Notes: generated by a model from the sequence alone, not told the origin. A stretch of DNA of 64,000 nucleotides from an uncultured Psychroflexus sp. (GCA_913056525.1 CAJXLO010000001.1:43189-107188), one strand, 5' to 3'; shown: positions 19,866 through 30,351, numbered from the stretch's first letter. Numbers and translations are program-made.

Positions 19866-22277
19866 ATGATAACAAATACAGAGCTCAAGGAACAGGGTAA
19901 TCAATTCCCCGATCATATCAAATCCTATGATCGCGAAGTAGATCGACTTTATTTTACCACCGAGAACAATATAATATTAGAACTAACCATACTACGGGAC
20001 AGCATGCTTCGCTTTAGATATGGTACACGAGGCAAATTCGATGATGATTTTTCCTATGCGGTATCAGAGGAACGGAACTCAGGTTATAACACATTAGAAG
20101 TTATTGATGACGCTGATTTCTACATCGTTACGACTGATAGGCTCGTTTGTAAGATCGAGAAGGCCAGCCTTCAGACCAAGATATACAACAAAGAAGGCGA
20201 GCTGATCAACGAGGATGAGCTGGGCTTTCATTATGAAGAAAGCTATCAATTTGGTGGTAACATCGTCAAGATGAGCAAAAAAACGCAGATCAAAGAAGCC
20301 TTCTATGGATTAGGCGATAAACCGATGCATGCCAATTTGAGAGGAAAACGCGTGGAAAATTGGGTCACCGACCAGTATGCATTCGGCAAGGACCAAGATC
20401 CCATCTACAAGTCGATTCCTTTTTATATAGGATTGCATCACAACAATGCTTACGGAATTTTCTTTGATAATACCTTCCGTTCTTACTTTGACTTTTGTCA
20501 CGAAAGGCATAATGTGACCAGTTTCTGGGCGCAGGGTGGTGAAATGAACTATTATTTCTTTTATGGACCGGAAATGAAAGAGGTTGTCTCCATGTACAGT
20601 GATCTTACTGGAAAGTCTGAGCTCCCACCGATGTGGGCTTTAGGTTATCATCAATGTAAATGGAGCTACTATCCTGAATCTGAGTTTAGAGGCATCGCCA
20701 AGAAGTTCAGAGAATTAGAAATACCCTGTGATGCGATCTATCTGGACATAGATTACATGGAAGGTTTTAGATGCTTTACGTGGAATAAGGAATATTTCCC
20801 AGCCCCTAAGAAAATGATCAGCGACCTTTCAGATGATGGTTTCAAGACCATTGTGATCATCGATCCGGGAATTAAGGTGGACCCGGAATATTGGGTCTAC
20901 AATGAAGCGCTGGAGAAGGACTACTTCTGTAAAAGAGCAGACGGTCCGCTGATGTTTGGTAAAGTCTGGCCTGGCGAATGCAATTTTCCAGACTTTACGA
21001 AACCGGAAGCCCGCGAATGGTGGTCTGACCTTTTCAAAGAATTGATCGCTGAAGATGGTGTAAAAGGGGTTTGGAACGATATGAACGAACCTGCCGTTAT
21101 GGAAGTTCCCAATAAGACGTTCCCAGATGATGTAAGACATGATTATGATGGACACCCTTGTAGTCACAGGAAAGCACATAATATTTATGGGACACAGATG
21201 ATGCGCGCTACTTTTGACGGTGTGAAAAAATATGCTTATCCTAAGCGCCCTTTTGTCATCACACGATCAGCCTACAGCGGGGCACAACGCTACGGCTGTA
21301 CGTGGACCGGCGATAACGTCGCGAGTTGGGAACATTTATGGCTGGCCAATATTCAGATACAGCGGCTCTGCCTTTCAGGAATGTCCTTTGCTGGTACGGA
21401 TATCGGTGGATTTGCAGAACAACCTACCGGTGAACTTTATATGCGCTGGATCCAACTAGGCGTTTTTCATCCTTTCTGCAGAACGCATTCTTCCGGCGAT
21501 CACGGCGATCAGGAACCCTGGTCTTTCGATGATGAGGTCGTTGATGTGACGCGTAAGTTCATCGAGATCAGATATCAGCTCCTTCCCTATTTATACGCTG
21601 CATTCTATGAATACTGCGAAGAGGGTATCCCGATCTTAAAACCCTTGTACTATTTTGATCAGGAAGATCCACAGACCCATTTTAGAACGGATGAGTTCAT
21701 CTATGGGAATCATATCCTGGTTTGTCCTATCCTGGAAGCTAACGCTAAAGGAAGAAGAATGTACATTCCAAGAGGTAAATGGTATGATTTCTGGTCCAAT
21801 GAGGTGTTCTATGGTGGTAAAGAACAATGGGTGGATGCTGATATAGATAGCATGCCCATTTTTATACAGGCCGGCGCGATAATACCTCGTTACCCTATTC
21901 AGCAGTATGTAGGCGAAAAGAAAATAGATCAATTAAAGTTAGATATTTATTACAAATCAGGGATACAGGATTCTGTGATCTATGAAGATGCTGAAGATGG
22001 CTACGATCATAAGAAGGGAAAATACAGCCTTAGAAACTTCAAGCTTACTGGAAAAGACAGTGAACTGATCATTCAACAGTTCAAATCCGGTAGATATGTA
22101 ACGGAATATGAGAAGATGAACATCAAATTGATCGGTCTACCGTTCGAGGTAGGTGAAATCCAGGTCGATAATGTGAACGTTAGCTTTGATGATGTATCCT
22201 GGAACAAAGACAACTTTAGTTTTGAAGTGATCAAGAACTTTACAGAAATCCATATCATTGAAAAGAACAAGCAATAG
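19866..22277 (+). CDS. glycoside hydrolase family 31 protein (alpha-glucosidase)
   Basis: DIDYMEGFRCFTWNKEYFP, GVWNDMNEPAV, TGDNVASWEHL, GTDIGGF. Confidence 0.95.
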   Translation: MITNTELKEQGNQFPDHIKSYDREVDRLYFTTENNIILELTILRDSMLRFRYGTRGKFDDDFSYAVSEERNSGYNTLEVIDDADFYIVTTDRLVCKIEKASLQTKIYNKEGELINEDELGFHYEESYQFGGNIVKMSKKTQIKEAFYGLGDKPMHANLRGKRVENWVTDQYAFGKDQDPIYKSIPFYIGLHHNNAYGIFFDNTFRSYFDFCHERHNVTSFWAQGGEMNYYFFYGPEMKEVVSMYSDLTGKSELPPMWALGYHQCKWSYYPESEFRGIAKKFRELEIPCDAIYLDIDYMEGFRCFTWNKEYFPAPKKMISDLSDDGFKTIVIIDPGIKVDPEYWVYNEALEKDYFCKRADGPLMFGKVWPGECNFPDFTKPEAREWWSDLFKELIAEDGVKGVWNDMNEPAVMEVPNKTFPDDVRHDYDGHPCSHRKAHNIYGTQMMRATFDGVKKYAYPKRPFVITRSAYSGAQRYGCTWTGDNVASWEHLWLANIQIQRLCLSGMSFAGTDIGGFAEQPTGELYMRWIQLGVFHPFCRTHSSGDHGDQEPWSFDDEVVDVTRKFIEIRYQLLPYLYAAFYEYCEEGIPILKPLYYFDQEDPQTHFRTDEFIYGNHILVCPILEANAKGRRMYIPRGKWYDFWSNEVFYGGKEQWVDADIDSMPIFIQAGAIIPRYPIQQYVGEKKIDQLKLDIYYKSGIQDSVIYEDAEDGYDHKKGKYSLRNFKLTGKDSELIIQQFKSGRYVTEYEKMNIKLIGLPFEVGEIQVDNVNVSFDDVSWNKDNFSFEVIKNFTEIHIIEKNKQ

Positions 22278-23202
22278 ACCTCGCTCCTATATTTTAATTG
22301 GTCTAAAAGGAATGGCCATGGGAGCCGCCGATGTAGTTCCTGGCGTTTCCGGTGGTACCATTGCTTTCATAACAGGTATCTATGAACAATTGATCAATAG
22401 CATCAGTAGTTTTGACCATCTGCTGGTCAAGAAATTGTTCAAAGGGGATATCCGGTCCATTTGGCGTCAGGTCAATGGCGATTTCCTATTGAGCTTGTTC
22501 ATCGGTATCGGTGTGAGTGTACTTACATTAATGCGCCTGGCCAATTATCTGCTTGAAAACGCGCCTATCTTACTATGGTCATTCTTTTTTGGACTTGTAC
22601 TGGCAAGTATCCTCTACATTGGGAAACAGATCGATCGCTGGAAACTGGTCAACGTATTGGCAATGCTCTTGGCCGTGGTCACAGCTTTTTATATCACAAA
22701 GCTCACACCAGCCGATGGAACGGATGATCTGGTATACGTGTTCTTCTGTGGGATGATAGCGATCAGCGCAATGATACTTCCCGGTATATCAGGGGCTTTC
22801 ATATTAGTATTAATGGGAGCTTATGCTACGGTGACCAAAGCCGTAAGTGAATTCGACCTTAAATTGATCGCGGTCTTTGGTAGCGGTGCGATCATTGGTT
22901 TATTAAGCTTTTCCAAGTTGCTCAAATGGTTATTCGTACATCATAGGAACCTTGTTCTGGCGATACTAACCGGCTTCATCGCAGGTTCTTTAAACAAGAT
23001 CTGGCCCTGGAAAAGCGTTCTTCAAAGCCAAATGATCAATGGGAAGGAAAAAGTGATAAGCGAAGAATCCATTCTTCCCTGGAACTATGATGGTGAGAGT
23101 AAGATGTTCCTGGCGATAGCGATGGCGGTAATAGGTTTTATACTTATTTTTGCGTTAGAATATTTCTCAGACAAGAATAAAAGTTTGAGCGATAAAGGAT
23201 GA
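22258..23202 (+). CDS. DUF368 domain-containing membrane protein
   Basis: GMAMGAADVVPGVSGGTIAFITGIYEQLI; polytopic; start codon uncertain (TTG, overlaps GH31). Confidence 0.87.
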   Translation: MKRTSNRPRSYILIGLKGMAMGAADVVPGVSGGTIAFITGIYEQLINSISSFDHLLVKKLFKGDIRSIWRQVNGDFLLSLFIGIGVSVLTLMRLANYLLENAPILLWSFFFGLVLASILYIGKQIDRWKLVNVLAMLLAVVTAFYITKLTPADGTDDLVYVFFCGMIAISAMILPGISGAFILVLMGAYATVTKAVSEFDLKLIAVFGSGAIIGLLSFSKLLKWLFVHHRNLVLAILTGFIAGSLNKIWPWKSVLQSQMINGKEKVISEESILPWNYDGESKMFLAIAMAVIGFILIFALEYFSDKNKSLSDKG

Positions 23203-23273
23203 TCATTTTCATTTGATGCGGATAGGACCAGCTAGATATTGGTCAGGTTCTCACATTGATAAATAAAATTTAT

Positions 23274-24008
23274 ATGCAAAAATACGGTCTTATAGGAAAA
23301 ACGTTAAATCATTCATTCTCAAAAACCTTCTTTGAAGAAAAATTTGAAAAGGATAACATTTCCGCAATATATGAGAATCACGAGATGGATTCATTAAAAG
23401 ATATTCGGTCGATGTTCAAAAAAGACAAAAACATCAAAGGACTGAATGTGACCAATCCTTATAAAGAAGCCATTATTGACCATTTGGATAGATTAGATGA
23501 AACAGCAAAGGAGGTACAAGCAGTAAATGTTATCAATAAAGAAGACGGAAAACTCGTTGGGTACAATACCGATATCATAGGATTCCTCAAATCCTTTTTC
23601 CCTTTTGTAGAGTCACATCATGAGCAAGCTTTGATCCTTGGGACCGGCGGTGCTGCTAAAGCAGTTGCTCAAAGTTTGCGTTCCATGTACATAGGAACAA
23701 CGCTAGTTTCCAGAAATCCACAAGAACATATGATCAGCTATGAGGATATCGATGAAAAGGTCATCGATACGCATAAGCTCATTATCAATTGTACACCTTT
23801 AGGGATGCATCCCAGGATAGAGGAACATCCCAAGATTCCTTATCAATATTTGACAGAAGGTCATTTGTTGTACGACCTTATCTATAATCCAGCGATTACC
23901 CAATTCCTGGCCTTAGGCGATAAACATGGAGCAAAGATCCTCAATGGGAAAAAGATGTTAGAGGCTCAGGCCTTGGCATCCTGGAAGATATGGCAGGAAA
24001 AGGACTAG
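23274..24008 (+). CDS. aroE: shikimate dehydrogenase
   Basis: KYGLIGKTLNHSFSKTFFEEKF, NVTNPYKEAI, LGTGGAAKAVAQSL; ATG at 23274 chosen over the ORF-track start. Confidence 0.93.
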   Translation: MQKYGLIGKTLNHSFSKTFFEEKFEKDNISAIYENHEMDSLKDIRSMFKKDKNIKGLNVTNPYKEAIIDHLDRLDETAKEVQAVNVINKEDGKLVGYNTDIIGFLKSFFPFVESHHEQALILGTGGAAKAVAQSLRSMYIGTTLVSRNPQEHMISYEDIDEKVIDTHKLIINCTPLGMHPRIEEHPKIPYQYLTEGHLLYDLIYNPAITQFLALGDKHGAKILNGKKMLEAQALASWKIWQEKD

Positions 24009-25117
24009 GTCAGCGCATTGATGATCTCATCGCGAATACTTTCATTAGCACCAGCGGCAAGCGCAACAGAGATCAAAAGTCCGATCATGGCATAACCAAA
24101 ATCACGTCCCACATAAGCCCAGGCGCGTTTTTTATGATCCGTACCATTTTTCTTGCGGGCAATGCTTATAGCGATCTCTCGACCACCGATGATGCCTAAG
24201 AATATCCAGGTGGTGCTCATCGGGACGGTTGAGATGAACAGTTTATATATCAATAGGATGACATAAGAAAAGTCGACCAATGTAGCGGCACGTACATCTG
24301 ATATCCTGGCCTTTTCACTCACGACCTGCTGTATCTTATCGCCTCTGGAATAAAATAACAGGCCAAGGCCAAAGAAGATCACACCCGCAAAGATGAGAAA
24401 CTGATAAAGCTCGAGCTGTCGCGGAAGAAAAACCGCTATGTTTGCTCCATCCTGCATGATCCAAACTGACCATAAAGTACCAGAGACCGTCCATTGGATG
24501 TACGTCCAATATTTACTGAAGCTCCTGGAACGAAAGTATTTCCGGATCAAATTATAAGCGAACATCCATATCATAAAAGACAGGACAAACGCCATAATGT
24601 AACCGGTCCAACTTTTAAAGACCACAGATGTGATCCCAGATGATGACGCACTAAAAGCACTCAGTAAAAGGAAGGTTGTAGAGACCGGCATCCTGAATCG
24701 CGTGAGAACAAGCAATACTAATGGTGCGATCACCTGGAAAAAGGAAAACTCATCAGGATGCGGATACGGTGTAGAACCATCGGGTTTTAAAAGTCGCTGA
24801 TAGGTAATGTCGCCATCAAAAACCACATAACTGTAGGTTATCGTTGCCAGAAATATCAAACCCATAAAAAGCCATAACTTCCACCATTGTCTGTCAAAAT
24901 TACTTTCTATAAAGGTTCCTATGGTCTGGATACTATCATTAGCCACCGCGGAATAAGCAGCGAATATAAAACCTATCCACATAGAGATCTGCCAATTGTA
25001 AGTGGTGGAAAATGCGGACAGGGTAGTTCCGAATAAAACAAGTAGAACAAATGATTTTTCTTCTATAAAAAAACGATACAACCTAGTATTAGGACGTCTT
25101 TTTTTTCCTTTTCCCAT
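24005..25117 (-). CDS. polytopic membrane protein, possibly PiT (phosphate/sulfate permease)-like
   Basis: About 10 hydrophobic segments; motif AAYSAVANDSIQTIGTFI and SSSGITSVVFKSWTGY reminiscent of PiT signature motifs. Confidence 0.55.
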   Translation of the reverse strand: MGKGKKRRPNTRLYRFFIEEKSFVLLVLFGTTLSAFSTTYNWQISMWIGFIFAAYSAVANDSIQTIGTFIESNFDRQWWKLWLFMGLIFLATITYSYVVFDGDITYQRLLKPDGSTPYPHPDEFSFFQVIAPLVLLVLTRFRMPVSTTFLLLSAFSASSSGITSVVFKSWTGYIMAFVLSFMIWMFAYNLIRKYFRSRSFSKYWTYIQWTVSGTLWSVWIMQDGANIAVFLPRQLELYQFLIFAGVIFFGLGLLFYSRGDKIQQVVSEKARISDVRAATLVDFSYVILLIYKLFISTVPMSTTWIFLGIIGGREIAISIARKKNGTDHKKRAWAYVGRDFGYAMIGLLISVALAAGANESIRDEIINALT

Positions 25118-25203
25118 AAAAAAGTTTGTGCGACAAATCTATACTAGTTCGCCAATTTCTATGTTTCCTAAAGGTTAAGATAAGATTGATAAAACGATAA
25201 GTG

Positions 25204-26946
25204 CTACCAGTCGAATTGGAATTGCAAACCTCCTAATATCTGGAGCGATTGTACGCGATAGTCCTTCCATCGGCGGTAATTACCTTCTAATAGATTGTTC
25301 CCCTTGATGAATATGGCAAGTTTCTCATTAAGTTGATAGGAAGAATGTAAGTTGACGTCCATATAATCATCTATTGTCACCAGACTTGAACCATCAATGA
25401 TACTAGTGTTCGATTCCTGAAGGTCGTTCCTTTCCCCACGATAGAATATCATACCGCTAACAGACCATTTATCAGTAATATTGTAGGATGAATTGAAAGA
25501 ATAGACCAGTTCAGGTAGGTTGATGGCTTCTGGTAGGTCATCCGTTGAATAGCTGTTCAAAGCAGCCCTGAGTCCCATTTGCAGGTCCTTAGAATGGTCA
25601 TATTGTAAACTTAATTTGAAACCTAAGGTCTGCATATCATCATAGAAAACATCAAAGGTGTTACCGTATTCAAAACCTTGTCTATTGTTGATCTGCGGAT
25701 TAAATGGTCGGGAGATGAAAAAAGCGTAGTTTTCAACAGTTTCATAACTTCCATTGACCCTAAAACTTAGATTCTCAAGGAATTTACCTTTCACACCCGC
25801 ATAAGCTTTCAGTTGCTGATCAGTAGGTGCTATATTCAAATAAGGTATTACAAAGGGATTATTATCTACGAACGTTTGATATCTGTTTTGTTCTAAATTA
25901 CCTTTTGCTCCGGCAAATGCAACAAACCTGGATTCATCGATCTGATAATTGAGGTCAATCTTAGGATAAACGAACACATCTGAATCGCTCTGTTCCAGAT
26001 CCGTGTTGTAGACCACTTGCGCTCCCAGGTCTGCGGAAAAATTGCCTTCTTCATACATTAGATGCGGATAAAGCCTAAGATTAAGGAAACTGTAGTCCCT
26101 ATCGATCGTACTTGAACGGGTTGCTTCAAAACTACCGCTTACATAATCCACCTGTAGATCGGTCTCTAGTAGTTGGTCCAGAAAATAGAGGTCAAATTCA
26201 GGTCTTAGGTCTATAAAATGTTCCGTATTCGAGAGATCATCGGAAAACAAGCTGTAATCCAAACCGATCCCATCAATAAAAGAACGGTCAGGGTTTATTG
26301 ATCCTCCAGCATCAAAATGGAAATAATTTTGCGAAGGGTCGATCGCATTAAGCTCGTTCTCTGAAATAGAAGCAAGAGTCGCGTTGTTGATCCCGTACCA
26401 GTTGACAGAGCGATATCCACTATTAACATAAGTGTTCCAATCCGTATATCTGCCATCTTTGCTCATCTCAAGACCCAGTTCTGTAACTAAAAAATCATCA
26501 TCTAAAAGAACGCCATCAACACCACCAGCCGATGAAAAATGGTCCAGATCTACCTGAAGGTCTTTTGTCCGATCGAGTTCCACATTACCGTGGAACGCCG
26601 CCCTGATATTTGCAAAACTTCCTGCCCCTAAGCTGGCAAAATTATCATAAAGCCTTGGTCTGGGCTGTTTTTCCACATCGCTGGCCACTCCTTTTGATGG
26701 TGTAAAGGTGGAAGCCACTGGAATATTGATGATCGAATAATCGATATTCTTTCTTTTTACTTTTGAAGTATCTTTTTGTTGCGGTTTCGGTTTTATCTTG
26801 AAAGCATCATTTACCGTTGGGGAATATTTCTTGGTAACGATGAGCTCATCGGTTTTGATCGTATCATTTTCCTTTTCTTGCGCATGGACGAAAACACTGA
26901 AGAACGTAAAAAAGAATATTAAATGATAGATAAATCGAGTTTCCAT
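25204..26946 (-). CDS. TonB-dependent receptor-like outer-membrane beta-barrel protein
   Basis: Signal peptide, TDELIVTKKYSPTVNDAFKI, repeated amphipathic strands, terminal aromatic FDW. Confidence 0.75.
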   Translation of the reverse strand: METRFIYHLIFFFTFFSVFVHAQEKENDTIKTDELIVTKKYSPTVNDAFKIKPKPQQKDTSKVKRKNIDYSIINIPVASTFTPSKGVASDVEKQPRPRLYDNFASLGAGSFANIRAAFHGNVELDRTKDLQVDLDHFSSAGGVDGVLLDDDFLVTELGLEMSKDGRYTDWNTYVNSGYRSVNWYGINNATLASISENELNAIDPSQNYFHFDAGGSINPDRSFIDGIGLDYSLFSDDLSNTEHFIDLRPEFDLYFLDQLLETDLQVDYVSGSFEATRSSTIDRDYSFLNLRLYPHLMYEEGNFSADLGAQVVYNTDLEQSDSDVFVYPKIDLNYQIDESRFVAFAGAKGNLEQNRYQTFVDNNPFVIPYLNIAPTDQQLKAYAGVKGKFLENLSFRVNGSYETVENYAFFISRPFNPQINNRQGFEYGNTFDVFYDDMQTLGFKLSLQYDHSKDLQMGLRAALNSYSTDDLPEAINLPELVYSFNSSYNITDKWSVSGMIFYRGERNDLQESNTSIIDGSSLVTIDDYMDVNLHSSYQLNEKLAIFIKGNNLLEGNYRRWKDYRVQSLQILGGLQFQFDW

Positions 26947-27040
26947 GTTATAGATTTACATTTTCAAATTACGCAAAGATAGTTGAATGGATAACTCTCA
27001 TAAACGAAAAATTATTTTAAATTCATAAAAATATTCAACC

Positions 27041-28417
27041 ATGGAAGTCCAGGGAATTCTTCAGTCACAAGATGAGTATCTGAGTGGAGTCAATGCAAGA
27101 TCGATAAAGTATCGCATCAAAAAACTTAAAACGCTCAAAAGGACTATTGCATTACATGAAAATGAGATCATGCAGGCGCTTTACGATGATTTTTATAAGC
27201 CGAACTATGAAACCTTAGCAGCAGAACTTTTTACCGTTCATAAGGAGATCAAGTGTTTTATCGATAATCTGGGCGAATGGTCTTCACCGGAAAATGTAAC
27301 ACCTAGCCTACTGAACTTCCCGTCATCGGAAAAGATCTATCATGAAGCTTATGGGAAGGTGCTCATCATTTCACCGTGGAACTATCCTTTCCAATTGGCC
27401 ATCATGCCAATGATCGGTGCCTTTGCCAGTGGCAATGCGGTTGTGCTCAAACCTTCTGAGTTTACCGCTCATACCGCGAACATCATCGAGACGATATGTC
27501 ATACGGTTTTTGATCAACACGAGGTGGTTGTATGTAAGGGCGGCGTTGATACAAGTCAGCAGCTGCTTGAAGAAAAATGGGATCATATCTTTTTTACAGG
27601 AAGTACGGCTGTTGGAAAAATTGTGGCAAAAAAAGCAGCAGAACATTTAACGCCCACAACTTTAGAATTAGGCGGCAAGAACCCTTGTATCGTAGACGAA
27701 ACCGCTGATCTTAAATTAGCGGCCAAGCGTATTGCCTGGGGAAAATGGCTGAACGCCGGACAAACCTGTATTGCACCAGATACCGTTCTCGTTCAGGAGA
27801 ATGTTAAGGATGATCTTATAAAACATTTGAAAAGTTGGGTGAAAAAGTTCTATCCCGATACCTTAGAAAAAAATCATGACCTGACCGGCATTATCAATGA
27901 AAAGCATTTTAAGCGATTAGTGGAACTGAAAGAAGAAAATAAAGTATTATTCGGCGGTGATATCAATGAGGAGAAAAAAAAGATCGCACCCACGCTGATC
28001 GATGAACCAAGCATGGAAAGTACGATCATGCAACAAGAGATATTTGGACCTTTACTTCCTATCATCAGCTATGAGAATGATGAAGCACTAAAACGGTTGA
28101 CCGATCATTTTTATCAACCGCTCGCCTACTTCATCTTTACCCGGAATAAGAAAAAGGCCAAACAATGGATGCGGGAGAAACAATTCGGCGGTGGTGTGAT
28201 CAATGACAGTATCATTCATGTCATCAATGAAAAGCTTCCTTTTGGCGGCGTGGGCAACAGTGGCATGGGGCAATATCATGGTTATTATTCCTTTAAGACG
28301 TTTACCAGGGAAAAAGCCATTGTGGACCACAAGATCTGGTATGATCAGCCTTTCCGCTATCCGCCTTATAAGGGTAAATTAGGTTTGTTAAAAAAGCTTA
28401 AACGGTGGATCACCTAA
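27041..28417 (+). CDS. aldehyde dehydrogenase family protein
   Basis: VLIISPWNYPFQLAIMPMIGA, FFTGSTAVGKIV, LELGGKNPCIV, GQTCIAPD. Confidence 0.95.
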   Translation: MEVQGILQSQDEYLSGVNARSIKYRIKKLKTLKRTIALHENEIMQALYDDFYKPNYETLAAELFTVHKEIKCFIDNLGEWSSPENVTPSLLNFPSSEKIYHEAYGKVLIISPWNYPFQLAIMPMIGAFASGNAVVLKPSEFTAHTANIIETICHTVFDQHEVVVCKGGVDTSQQLLEEKWDHIFFTGSTAVGKIVAKKAAEHLTPTTLELGGKNPCIVDETADLKLAAKRIAWGKWLNAGQTCIAPDTVLVQENVKDDLIKHLKSWVKKFYPDTLEKNHDLTGIINEKHFKRLVELKEENKVLFGGDINEEKKKIAPTLIDEPSMESTIMQQEIFGPLLPIISYENDEALKRLTDHFYQPLAYFIFTRNKKKAKQWMREKQFGGGVINDSIIHVINEKLPFGGVGNSGMGQYHGYYSFKTFTREKAIVDHKIWYDQPFRYPPYKGKLGLLKKLKRWIT

Positions 28418-28703
28418 AGATCTATTGAATGAAAGACCTAGAAAAAGTTATTCATGTAAGATCCTATATGTATAATGGATAAATTATCGTTTAATGATGA
28501 AGTTGCATTTATGACTTGAATCCAGCAATTGCTGTCTCCAGCAAATAGTTTTTTGTCAGATATGATCTTGAGAAGTGTATATATTTCACTCCATTCGCAT
28601 TTATTTCTTGATCGTGCCCCTAAGATATCTGCTATTAGCTACAAGTCCTCGCCTGTTCCTCTTGTGGGATTTTAGCTTTTATACCTTACGTGTGATCAAA
28701 AAA

Positions 28704-29468
28704 TCATTTCTTAAAAATGTTATGATAGTGATAATCTAAAAATCCTTTCTTTGGTAAGAATTTATCGGGCAAATCGATTTTTTGATTTTCAAATTTGAAA
28801 AAAAAATCTTGTACTGCTTTTTCCTTTTCAAAATCATATAAGATGCTTGAAACCCTAATATTAAATTCAGGTGTAATAGTAATAAAACCTCTATCAAAAG
28901 CTTTATCGTGAATGGAATTTAAACAAAGCCCATTTCTTGGGTTTAATCTCTCTTCTGCATTCCTTGACCAGGGAATTATATGACTTGCAACTAAAAAATC
29001 AGGAATAGATAAGCCTGTTATACAACACTTAGAATAGTAAGAAGAAAGAACTGTTGACCTAAAAAAACTTTGATTAACTCTTTGTTTAACAATTGTTTCT
29101 CTTTCAGTACCTTCTTTAATATCTTTAATTTCAATCTCAGAAACTTCTTCTACCAGTCGATTAGAAAATTTTGCAATTAATTGCTCACTTTCAAAAGCAA
29201 GTTTTTCCCAATTTCCGTTAAATTCTTTCCAAACATCTTCTTCTAATTTACTGCCGTGAGCTAAACCAACAATGCCTTGCTTTTTCAATTCAGGATCAAG
29301 TCTACCAAAATTCCCGACCTTCATATTTAACGCAGAAGGACTTCTACCAATGATATTGGCATATTTGATTATTTTGGGGTGTGATTTACTACTGTTCTTA
29401 AATGGAATTTTGCAGTAAACATTGAAGGCGATTATCGTTTCTTCCCTTGTCCAATTATTCTTGGTCAT
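28704..29468 (-). CDS. HNH endonuclease (HNH_2-like, solitary restriction-type nuclease)
   Basis: N-terminal WTREETIIAFNVYCKIPF...IIGRSPSALNMKVGNF; C-terminal CCITGLSIPDFLVASHIIPWSRNAEERLNPRNGLCLNSIHDKAFDRG. Confidence 0.85.
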   Translation of the reverse strand: MTKNNWTREETIIAFNVYCKIPFKNSSKSHPKIIKYANIIGRSPSALNMKVGNFGRLDPELKKQGIVGLAHGSKLEEDVWKEFNGNWEKLAFESEQLIAKFSNRLVEEVSEIEIKDIKEGTERETIVKQRVNQSFFRSTVLSSYYSKCCITGLSIPDFLVASHIIPWSRNAEERLNPRNGLCLNSIHDKAFDRGFITITPEFNIRVSSILYDFEKEKAVQDFFFKFENQKIDLPDKFLPKKGFLDYHYHNIFKK

Positions 29469-29676
29469 TTTCTATATCTATTACTTTTAAGCTTGATACT
29501 GAATAATCAGATATTACATCATTTAAAAGTTTTTTTGTAATATCAGAACTACCAACAAGTATTGTTCTAAATATTTCCATTCTATCATCTGCAGTAAGTT
29601 CATTAATTTTTTCATCATCCCTAAAAAACTGCATAAAACCTTCTCTATTTACCTTATCGTAATCGTAATTCGCCAT
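29455..29676 (-). CDS. hypothetical protein (73 aa) overlapping the HNH gene start
   Basis: MANYDYDKVNREGFMQFFRDDEKIN...; soluble, acidic; ATG at 29676 gives a 14-bp overlap with the downstream HNH ORF. Confidence 0.6.
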   Translation of the reverse strand: MANYDYDKVNREGFMQFFRDDEKINELTADDRMEIFRTILVGSSDITKKLLNDVISDYSVSSLKVIDIENDQE

Positions 29677-30192
29677 TTTTGGAGTATTTTGAGTTATCGG
29701 TTGTGCAATTAATATAAATAGAATCCGGCTTTGCCATTTCAGAAGTTTCTTCAAAATTAATTTTAAATGTTTTTCCGCAAACTTCCTCAAGTTATATTTT
29801 TTCTTTTAGCTTCATCTATTTTACTTTCTAACTTTAACGCAAGTTACTAATTCCTGCTCTATCTTCATATGTCAAGATAGAAGAACTTGCCAACCTTTTT
29901 TTAACAACTAGTCATCTATCAATTAGTCTCTTTTTTTCATGTCGTTTGATTTTGTTTTAAAAAAATAATTTCATATTTCATATGACAGTTATACCATTTC
30001 GTTCTTTGTTGGTCTCATTGTATTATTGGTTCAGTTATATTAAAGGCAACCCGAACCTCAAAATAAATATACACCTATGAAGTAAAATTTAAATAAATAA
30101 CGGGATGTTCTTGTTTTTCATATCAGCTTAAGATGAACTTATTAAAACAATGAGCAAGCTGTTCATAGGTCAGGTGATGTAACGGATAAATG

Positions 30193-30351
30193 TTAATAGC
30201 GCTTGTCATGATGAACACCTATGATCTTCTCCAAAACATTAAAGATCGCCCCCAGAACGAAACCGGTCACAAAGAAGAACTGAGGCTTGGATCATCCATG
30301 AGCTAAGGCTGACTTAAAAAAGTTCCAGTAAATAGCCTGATGATTACTTCG
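30193..30351 (-). pseudogene. C-terminal remnant of an unidentified gene immediately downstream of pxpC
   Basis: Minus-strand translation in the pxpC frame: RSNHQAIYWNFFKSALAHG*SKPQFFFVTGFVLGAIFNVLEKIIGVHHDKRY*; protein-like composition but no start codon and an internal TGA. Confidence 0.5.
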
